From Chitinophaga sp. Ak27 (GTDB lineage: Bacteria; Bacteroidota; Bacteroidia; Chitinophagales; Chitinophagaceae), in contig NZ_JABAOB010000012.1 of assembly GCF_012726295.1 (NCBI RefSeq), positions 124,001 through 188,000 on the forward strand: a stretch of DNA of 64,000 bases. Reading direction: 5' to 3'. Position numbers and translations under genes: made by a program. Under the pieces are notes generated by a model. That model was not told where the DNA came from, ran no database searches, and saw nothing but the letters and a program-made list of their open reading frames with translations. This document shows, one piece after another, positions 34,869 to 41,752 of this stretch (its first letter is position 1; each line of letters begins with the position of its first letter).

Positions 34869-36272
34869 TTACTTTTTTTTCAATACGCTGATCCAGATTT
34901 CAGCAGTAGTTATACCTTCCTCCTTTAATTCAGGTTCATACTCCTCCAGTTCTTCCGGTGTAATATGTAAATTATGCACCTGCTCCAGGAAGCCCATTTT
35001 CATTCTTTTACCCTCTTCTCCTTTATCAATTGCTTCCATTGCTTTCAGGAGTGTTACAATCAGAGAAAACCTGGATGTCATTTCTGCATGTTCAGCGTCC
35101 TCTCCGCCCATCATTAACGCGGTATGTTCAGCCAGTTCCTGGTCTACATTTCCTTTCTCCTGTGAGTCTTTTGCCTTTGCACGATTCTTGATTAAAACAT
35201 ACATTTGAAGGGCTGGCTGAATATGTAGCTCCCATTCATGCGCAAAAGTGGTCATCATCGCTTCAAAACTCTTTGTCACACCTTCAACTGGGTTTTGATA
35301 AATATTGACGACGATGTCCATACCTGTTAAATTCTTATAGTCTTTACTATCCATGGCAGCTTTTAAAAGTGTTCCAGGATCGTTTCCCGGTCCCATGTAA
35401 TAAGTATTACGTCCACATTTCATGAAGGCTTGCGTCAAGCCATTACTTCCTTTTTCCTTTTCATTTTTGGCTACCCCTGTTTTTAAATGGACCGTTAGAT
35501 TAATTTCCGGATTATTAACGGCCATTTTAAAGTAAGGGCTTCTCATAGAAAAATTATCAATTAAATAAGGCAGGAACTCCGCTCCTGTACCGGAAAAATC
35601 AATTTGACGCTGAATCGTTTTGTTATTGACAGACTTATTAACTATCCCGGCATTCCTATTCCCATTCATTTGTTGGAGCACTTTTCCTCCCATCTCGTCA
35701 GCTTCTTTCTCTAATCCAATATCATCATTCACATTAATCCCTTCTTTCATCTGGATGGTAGGTTTTACCCTGCCTTGCTTTTGCTGCACAACATGCCATG
35801 CTTCATGAGGCAGATGCTTTTCCTGCCCGGGAGCTAAATGAATATCCGTACCTTGCGCATAGGCAAGCGCTTGTAGTTGAGCAGGTTTGTCGGAGTTGTA
35901 ATGGACTTTAACATCATCCATGGAATAACCAGATAAATGCTCAATTCCCGACTTTAAGCTATCATGCAACCCGGTATTGTTTTCTTTCTTCTGGATGGGA
36001 TGCTGTTGCAGTGCAGAACTGTTATTAGCCATTTCCTGAAAGGCTGTTAGTTGTGCAACGCGAGGACTGTCATTTGCCATTCCCTGATAAGCTCTTAATC
36101 CTTCCAGACGGGAGCTGTTATTTATGACGTCCTGCATTTTTTTCTGCGCAATAGCATTGGGGCTGTTATTAACAAATCTGAAAGCTGAAATATTGTAGCT
36201 TTGCTTTTGCACAGCCGTATTAAGGGATGCCTGGGGTTTGTTTGCGGGGGTTTTATCGACGTGTGTGTTCAT
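34869..36272 (-). CDS. DUF4157 (eCIS core domain) protein, putative injected effector
   Basis: The product is 467 residues from the ATG at 36272, chosen because MNTHVDKTP matches the MNAHADKIQ start of the next gene; an ATG at 36293 would add seven residues. Residues 35-95 hold repeats of the form NNSPRVAQLxAFQxMANNS. Residues 100-200 are a DUF4157 domain with GYSMDDVKVHYNSDKPAQLQ and the zinc motif PHEAWHVVQQKQGR (HExxH at 156-160). The C-terminal 240 residues are unassigned and contain FAHEWELHIQP (345-350, an HExxxH pattern) and later ELAEH. DUF4157 marks many proteins linked to extracellular contractile injection systems. No sheath, tube or baseplate gene lies in the window. Confidence 0.82.
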   Translation of the reverse strand: MNTHVDKTPANKPQASLNTAVQKQSYNISAFRFVNNSPNAIAQKKMQDVINNSSRLEGLRAYQGMANDSPRVAQLTAFQEMANNSSALQQHPIQKKENNTGLHDSLKSGIEHLSGYSMDDVKVHYNSDKPAQLQALAYAQGTDIHLAPGQEKHLPHEAWHVVQQKQGRVKPTIQMKEGINVNDDIGLEKEADEMGGKVLQQMNGNRNAGIVNKSVNNKTIQRQIDFSGTGAEFLPYLIDNFSMRSPYFKMAVNNPEINLTVHLKTGVAKNEKEKGSNGLTQAFMKCGRNTYYMGPGNDPGTLLKAAMDSKDYKNLTGMDIVVNIYQNPVEGVTKSFEAMMTTFAHEWELHIQPALQMYVLIKNRAKAKDSQEKGNVDQELAEHTALMMGGEDAEHAEMTSRFSLIVTLLKAMEAIDKGEEGKRMKMGFLEQVHNLHITPEELEEYEPELKEEGITTAEIWISVLKKK

Positions 36273-36590
36273 TATGAAATGATAATTAAACAACTATGTA
36301 CGGATAGCAAATTGTACTTACCTTCGTCATAGTAAATATAACGAATTCAGACAGTTTCTGAAAGCTTTTTAAATAGATTCCCGGAGCCAATACTGGCGTA
36401 CACATAATACAACAGCGATAGAAGTTCAGTAAGAACTTGTATCGCTGTTTTGTTTTTACCAGATTAACTCCCGGCGAAGCTGTTCCAACCCTACAATATC
36501 CCGGCGTTATTGACAAACAAATGCCGGATAATATTTTAACGAAAAAGATATTTTTTTAATCATATCAATCCAAATTGTAAAACCATCATT
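36273..36590. other. Upstream region of two divergent genes
   Basis: No gene is seen. It holds the orphan hairpin at 36413-36457 and should hold the promoters of the effector operon (- strand) and the nuclease gene (+ strand). The A+T-rich 36530-36590 is the likely nuclease promoter. Confidence 0.4.
36413..36457 (+). terminator. Orphan terminator-like hairpin
   Basis: CAGCGATA and AAGTTC (36413-36427, one G between) pair with GAACTT and TATCGCTG (36433-36447), followed by TTTTGTTTTT. The orientation is +, yet no + strand gene lies upstream until 33580. It could end a small RNA or be left from a lost gene. Confidence 0.5.
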
Positions 36591-37610
36591 ATGTTAATCA
36601 ACCAGTCTTTTATTACAGACATCAAATCAATCATTTCGGATGCAAAAGAAAAAGCCATTCGTGCGGTAGACCATCAGCGGACGCTGATGTACTGGCATAT
36701 TGGTAAACGTATTTTTGAAGAGGAACAAGCTGGCAAAGACCGGGCTGATTATGGTACCTATCTGATAAAATATCTTTCTGAGAAGATACAACCGCAATTT
36801 GGCAGCGGTTTTTCAGTGAGGCAGCTGGAGCGCTATCGCAAGTTTTATCGCCTGTTTCCAATTGCGTCCGCAGTGCGGTCGCAATTGAGCTGGACCCAGT
36901 ACAAACTGCTATTAAGCGTTAGAAATGAGGACGCTAGAACATTCTATATCGCCGAGACGATCAAAAACAACTGGACTTCTCGACAATTAGAAAGGCAGGT
37001 ATACACCAGTTTATATGAACGGCTTTTGATGAGCAATGACAAAGAAAGTGTCCTTGCGGTGGCTAAAAAGGAAAAACTCCCCTCCGATGCCAAAGAAATC
37101 ATCAAAGACCCTATGTTATTGGAATTTCTGGGCATGAAGCGGGAAGCATCTTATTATGAGAAAGATCTGGAAAGTGCCATTATTACTCATCTCCAGGATT
37201 TCTTATTGGAATTAGGCAACGGCTTTTCATTTGTGGCAAGGCAGAAACGGATCCATCTTGACGGAGATGAATTCTATGTAGATTTGGTATGCTATAACCG
37301 GTTACTGCAATGTTTTGTGATCATTGAATTAAAGACCAAGAGACTTGGTCCCCAAGACATCGGACAGTTGCAGATGTATGTAAATTATTACGACCGGATA
37401 GAAAAACTGCCACACGAAAACGCCACGATAGGTATTTTGCTTTGCGTAGATAAAAACGATACCATGGTAAAATTCACGCTGCCGGAAGGACAAAAACAAA
37501 TCATTGCCAGTCAGTATGACCTATACCTGCCAACTGAAAAGCAATTGCTGGAAGAGGTAAATAAAGAGCTGGTGAGCTTTGAAGAAAAGGATAGCTATCA
37601 AACGAAATAA
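36591..37610 (+). CDS. YhcG/DUF1016-type PDDEXK nuclease
   Basis: The 339-residue protein has an N-terminal DUF1016 domain (about 10-150; MYWHIGKRIFEEEQAGKDRA, FSVRQLERYRKFYRLF, TSRQLERQVYTSLYERLL). Its C-terminal PDDEXK nuclease domain has FYVDLVCYNR (Asp about 231), FVIIELKTKRLGP (E-x-K about 246-248) and QLQMYVNYYD. The family is found as lone genes and in defence or toxin-rich regions; its substrate is not settled. It is monocistronic here, divergent from the eCIS-type effector operon. Confidence 0.9.
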   Translation: MLINQSFITDIKSIISDAKEKAIRAVDHQRTLMYWHIGKRIFEEEQAGKDRADYGTYLIKYLSEKIQPQFGSGFSVRQLERYRKFYRLFPIASAVRSQLSWTQYKLLLSVRNEDARTFYIAETIKNNWTSRQLERQVYTSLYERLLMSNDKESVLAVAKKEKLPSDAKEIIKDPMLLEFLGMKREASYYEKDLESAIITHLQDFLLELGNGFSFVARQKRIHLDGDEFYVDLVCYNRLLQCFVIIELKTKRLGPQDIGQLQMYVNYYDRIEKLPHENATIGILLCVDKNDTMVKFTLPEGQKQIIASQYDLYLPTEKQLLEEVNKELVSFEEKDSYQTK

Positions 37611-37622
37611 TCGGACAAGTTA

Positions 37623-37648
37623 GCGGCTAGCTGGCAGCAGTTAGCCGC
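37623..37648 (+). terminator. Weak hairpin after the nuclease gene
   Basis: GCGGCTA (37623-37629) pairs with TAGCCGC (37642-37648), 12-base loop, followed only by ATTTATAAAG. It may stop transcription but lacks a T-run. Confidence 0.3.
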
Positions 37649-37786
37649 CATTTATAAAGACGGGCAAAGCGGCTACTGCGGTCAGCCAACCGCACGTCCC
37701 ATACATCTGCATACAATCTTGCGAGATTTGAACACTTTTTTCCAACCTCCTGGTTAGAACTTTGTGTTCCATTCAAACTTGCAGAA

Positions 37787-38650
37787 ATGAAAATTGTAGT
37801 TACAGGTTCCCTCGGGAATATCAGTAAACCACTCACTGAAATGTTGGTAAATAGCGGTCACGAGGTGACCCTTATCAGTACAGATCCTGATAAAGCACAG
37901 CAGATACGGGAAATGGGCGCCCATCCAGCTATTGGCAACCTTGGCGACCAACCTTTCCTTATTAAAACCTTTACGGCAGCTGATATAGTTTATTGCATGA
38001 CTCCATTGGATTTCACAGCTACAAATCTGGATGCATGGAACAGCGTTGTCGATAATTATATCGTGGCTATCAGGGAAACTGGGGTAAAGCGTGTTATTAT
38101 GCTTAGTGGCTGGGTAGCACATTTGCTGAGCTCCGTTCAGCCGGAGAAAAAGTTTGAAGCACTTCCCGGAGTAGCTGTCACTTTTATGCGCCCAGGACCT
38201 TTTTACAGCAATTTCTATCACCTCAAAGACATGATCCGTCACCAGGGTATGATTGTATCCAATTATGGAGGAGAAGATATAGTTACTTTTGTAGCGCCGG
38301 AAGATATTGCTGCCGCTATTGCGAAAGAAATCAACGGCCCTGCCACCGAAGGGTTAAAAGTGACCTATGTGGCCAGCGAGGAACTTACCTGCAACCAGGC
38401 TGCACAAATTATAGGAGAAGCCATTGGCATACCGGGGCTTCAATGGATAACCGCTTCCGGGGAACAGGTAAAGCAAGGACTCGAAGCCTCAGGCGTTTCA
38501 CCTGTAGTGGCTGAATTATTAGTAGAAATGCAGGAAAATATGCACAACGGGAAAGCGCAGAAAGATTACTACCTTAACAGGCCTGTATTAGGAGAACGAA
38601 AACTACGCGAATTTGCCAGGGAGTATGCTACCTGGTATCATCAAAACTAA
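37787..38650 (+). CDS. NmrA-like NAD(P)-binding protein (atypical SDR)
   Basis: The 287-residue protein has a Rossmann start MKIVVTGSLGNISKPLTEML (a GxxGxxx variant of the dinucleotide loop) and continues with HEVTLISTDPDKAQQIREMG and GVKRVIMLSGWVAH, the layout of NmrA/quinone-reductase-2-like proteins. It probably reduces a small molecule or senses NADP(H). It is 5 bases before an AraC-type gene, and the pair is likely one operon in which the regulator controls both. Confidence 0.85.
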   Translation: MKIVVTGSLGNISKPLTEMLVNSGHEVTLISTDPDKAQQIREMGAHPAIGNLGDQPFLIKTFTAADIVYCMTPLDFTATNLDAWNSVVDNYIVAIRETGVKRVIMLSGWVAHLLSSVQPEKKFEALPGVAVTFMRPGPFYSNFYHLKDMIRHQGMIVSNYGGEDIVTFVAPEDIAAAIAKEINGPATEGLKVTYVASEELTCNQAAQIIGEAIGIPGLQWITASGEQVKQGLEASGVSPVVAELLVEMQENMHNGKAQKDYYLNRPVLGERKLREFAREYATWYHQN

Positions 38651-38655
38651 CTGCT

Positions 38656-39585
38656 ATGGCCGGAAATCTGCCCCGGAAAATAAAAAGTATTGCTGAGCTG
38701 CTGCAGCTGAGAAGCTTACCTGATACAAAACATCCGCTGATTAGCGTACTCAATACTGCTGAATTAAAAAATCAACCCGGGCATTTAGATATTGCGGTAA
38801 CTACCGATTTCTATTTTATCGGCCTGGGAAACGCTGCCCAGGCCTGTTTGCAAATGAAATACGGGCACCAGGCATATGACTTTGATAAAGGCATGATGAA
38901 CTTTATTGCGCCGGGGCGGGTTTTTGGTTTTAATACTGGCCAGGCAGAAGCAATAACTTCGCCGGCGTGGCTGCTGCTGCTTCACCCCGACTTTCTATGG
39001 AAACATCCGCTGGCATTAAAGATAAAGCAATACGAATTCTTTGATTATAGTGTAAATGAAGCCCTGTTCCTTTCTGATAGCGAAGCGCAGACCATTAGCG
39101 GGTTATTTAAGAACATTGACCAGGAATACCGGACTAACATCGACACTTTCAGCCAGGGAATTATTATTTCCCTCATTGAAGCCCTGCTGGGCTATTCAGC
39201 GCGTTTTTACCAGCGGCAGTTCATTACCCGCAACATCACCAACCACCGTATAGTAAGCCAGTTAGATGCACTACTGGAAAAGGCCTTCTCTGAAGAGGTG
39301 CTGGAAAAGAAAGGAATACCAACCGTAAAGGATATATCCAACCAGCTGAATATTTCACCTAATTACCTGAGTGGCCTGCTTAAAACGCTTACCGGCAATA
39401 GTACTCAGCAGCATATACAGGAAAAGATAATAGAAAAAGCGAAGGAGAGACTGATAATGACAGATTGGTCGGTAAATGAAATTGCTTTTGAACTTGGTTT
39501 CGAATATCCACAATCGTTTTCAAAGCTGTTCAAGACAAAAACGACCTTTTCACCACTGGCATTCAGGAAGCTTGGTAGACAGTAA
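38656..39585 (+). CDS. AraC-family transcriptional regulator
   Basis: The 309-residue protein has an N-terminal cupin-like sensing domain (about 30-150) and two C-terminal helix-turn-helix motifs (about 200-305; TVKDISNQLNISPNYLSGLL and WSVNEIAFELGFEYPQSFSK then LFKTKTTFSPLAFR). It is co-transcribed with the NmrA-like gene just upstream and probably regulates it. Confidence 0.92.
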   Translation: MAGNLPRKIKSIAELLQLRSLPDTKHPLISVLNTAELKNQPGHLDIAVTTDFYFIGLGNAAQACLQMKYGHQAYDFDKGMMNFIAPGRVFGFNTGQAEAITSPAWLLLLHPDFLWKHPLALKIKQYEFFDYSVNEALFLSDSEAQTISGLFKNIDQEYRTNIDTFSQGIIISLIEALLGYSARFYQRQFITRNITNHRIVSQLDALLEKAFSEEVLEKKGIPTVKDISNQLNISPNYLSGLLKTLTGNSTQQHIQEKIIEKAKERLIMTDWSVNEIAFELGFEYPQSFSKLFKTKTTFSPLAFRKLGRQ

Positions 39586-39785
39586 TTCTTCCCCCGGCAT
39601 CCAGTAAGGTTACAGAGCATGATAACAATATACTACTGCTGATCAAAAAAGGAATCGTGCACAGCCCCCCCGGTACGCAGGCGATTGCACGTAACACTCC
39701 GCGGTATCAGCCCGTTGACCTCACCATAAAAGCTATATAATCTGTATATTTCTAGACATCACTTATTTAGCTTTTTTACGTTATC

Positions 39786-41171
39786 ATGTATATGAAGTCA
39801 TTTTTCTTTTCTGTTTCTATTGTCCTGGTGAGCATCATTAGCATTTCCTCTTCTGGCCAGCGCAAGCCAACTCTTTTTTCACCTGGTCAGTTAAAAGAAG
39901 ATCTTAATTATCTCCGGCAGCTCATTACCACAGTACATGTGAATCCGAACAGTGAATTATCCCCGGCACAGTATGATCAACTTTTTAACAACATAGCTAT
40001 ATCCCTGCAGGATTCCGCCAGCGCAACCGAATTCCTGAAAAAAGTCAGGCCAGTAATAGCTTACCTCTCAGATGAGCACGCACAAATCAACCTAAAGCCC
40101 GAGCTACTGGACGCCAGGTATAGTAGCGATGCTTACTATCTTCCTTTTACATTGAAAAAGGAAGGCAATAATTATCCCATTGATCAATGCCTGGGTGCTG
40201 TGGCGGCACGCTATAGCGGTCAAATAATCAGGAGCATCAATGGTGTAATGGTAGATAAGTTGGTACAGGCATGTGCGTTATCTACCACCGGATTTCCTTT
40301 TCAACGGACTGTCGTCGCCTTGAGGCAATTTGGATATTTATATCCATGGGCCAGCCCAACACTGGATAACAGCTTTACCATCCGAACAACGGCAGGGAAA
40401 ACAATTGAGCTGCCAGGTGTAAGCAGGAAAGACTGGGAAACATGGCTGGCTTCACAATCCGGCGTGGGTAGTTGTACGGAGCGGTTATCCTATACCCGGT
40501 ATGGCCATATTGGCTATATCAACGCCTGTTCATTCGATGTAAAGGCTACAGGGAAGTACTCCCTGGATTCTATTAAAGCGCAAATAGATCATCTATTCAA
40601 ACAGGTACAAACCGACGGCGTCACGAAACTGGTGATTGATGTGAGCCACAATGAAGGTGGTAGCACCGGTGTGGGCGACTACCTGATCAGCTACGTTTAT
40701 CATCAACCCTATTTGGATTACCAGGTCAACTGGAAGAGAAGCGATGAATACTTAAAGCTGTTGCGGTCCTGGGGGTTCGACAATGCCGCTTACGCCGGTG
40801 CGCCGGTAGGCAAAGTGTTGCATTTTCCTTCCGAACAGGTGGTTCCGGAGCAGGTGCCTTATCCGTTTAAGGGAAAAACGTTTGTCGTGATAGGTCGTCC
40901 TACTTTTTCCAGCGCGATGAACTTCGCTACGTTAATCAAAGATAACCATATGGCTACGTTGATCGGTCAAACGCCGGTTAACGGGCACCCTACCGGATTT
41001 GGGGAAATGTTCTATACGAATCTTCCGCATACACAGATCTTTGTGCGCTTTGGCGTGAAAGAGCATATACGGCCGGCGGGGAAGATGGCAGACAACCAGC
41101 TGCGCCCGGATATTTTATTAACCGATAAACAGATGGTTGATGTTAATACCCTCCTCCAACAGCTAAAATAG
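39786..41171 (+). CDS. S41-family (C-terminal-processing type) peptidase
   Basis: The 461-residue protein has a signal peptide (about 1-24), a helical N-terminal region (30-120), a PDZ-like segment (about 125-200) and an S41 core (about 235-455) with LVIDVSHNEGGSTGVGDYL and the nucleophile strand VVIGRPTFSSAMNFATLI. The second Ser of FSSAMNF sits at the usual catalytic position. A second ATG two codons in (39792) is equally possible. It stands alone, with 200 bases of non-coding DNA before it and the MarR promoter after it. It acts in the periplasm or is surface-exposed. Confidence 0.85.
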   Translation: MYMKSFFFSVSIVLVSIISISSSGQRKPTLFSPGQLKEDLNYLRQLITTVHVNPNSELSPAQYDQLFNNIAISLQDSASATEFLKKVRPVIAYLSDEHAQINLKPELLDARYSSDAYYLPFTLKKEGNNYPIDQCLGAVAARYSGQIIRSINGVMVDKLVQACALSTTGFPFQRTVVALRQFGYLYPWASPTLDNSFTIRTTAGKTIELPGVSRKDWETWLASQSGVGSCTERLSYTRYGHIGYINACSFDVKATGKYSLDSIKAQIDHLFKQVQTDGVTKLVIDVSHNEGGSTGVGDYLISYVYHQPYLDYQVNWKRSDEYLKLLRSWGFDNAAYAGAPVGKVLHFPSEQVVPEQVPYPFKGKTFVVIGRPTFSSAMNFATLIKDNHMATLIGQTPVNGHPTGFGEMFYTNLPHTQIFVRFGVKEHIRPAGKMADNQLRPDILLTDKQMVDVNTLLQQLK

Positions 41172-41227
41172 TACCTGCTTTCCACCGACCATGTATCGTT
41201 GACCCTGCTAACATCTTTTCCAAATTG

Positions 41228-41276
41228 TTTGGATATTGCGAATTTAATTTTATCTTAGCAACTAAGATATTTAGTT
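41228..41276 (+). promoter_or_regulatory. Promoter and palindromic operator of the marR-rph operon
   Basis: A TTTG box (41228-41231) is followed after exactly 19 bases by TATCTTAG (41251-41258), close to the TAnnTTTG -7 element. Overlapping it is the palindrome ATCTTAG-CAA-CTAAGAT (41252-41268), with a second overlapping one, CTAA-GATAT-TTAG (41262-41274). Binding of the MarR dimer here would hide the -7 box and the start point. Confidence 0.7.
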
Positions 41277-41289
41277 AATAAGATATAAA

Positions 41290-41745
41290 ATGAATACCGA
41301 TTTAACCAGGCAGATAAGAAAGTTAAACCAGGCCCATGCCTACACCACCATCCACCTTCACGAGGCCGTGGGCCGCAAGGCAGGCCTCCCCGGTACCGAT
41401 CACAAGTACCTGGGCTTTTTGCTGCAAAAGGGCCCCATGACGGCGGGCGAATTGGCGGCTTTAAGCGGGTTGACCACCGGGGCAGTAACCGGGTTAATAG
41501 ACAGGTTTGAGAAAAAACACCTGGTGAAAAGGCAGTTTGACAAAACCGACCGTCGAAAAGTGATCATAGCGCCCAACACCGAGAAAATAATGGCATTGCT
41601 GGAGCCGCTGTACAAAGAATACCGGCGCCAATCAGAGCAGCTCATTGCCTCTTTCTCTGCCCAGGAACTTCATATCATTGAAAAGTACCTGTCAAAATCA
41701 ATCGACATCATGAACGAAACCATGCATACCCTCAACGATAAATAA
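41290..41745 (+). CDS. MarR-family transcriptional regulator
   Basis: The 151-residue protein has a winged helix-turn-helix with TAGELAALSGLTTGAVTGLI (about 50-70), then the wing with KTDRRKVIIAP and dimerisation helices at both ends. It is 7 bases before rph and preceded by a palindrome over the promoter, so it probably represses its own operon until an inducer, perhaps a rifamycin, is present. Confidence 0.93.
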   Translation: MNTDLTRQIRKLNQAHAYTTIHLHEAVGRKAGLPGTDHKYLGFLLQKGPMTAGELAALSGLTTGAVTGLIDRFEKKHLVKRQFDKTDRRKVIIAPNTEKIMALLEPLYKEYRRQSEQLIASFSAQELHIIEKYLSKSIDIMNETMHTLNDK

Positions 41746-41752
41746 TACGTAT

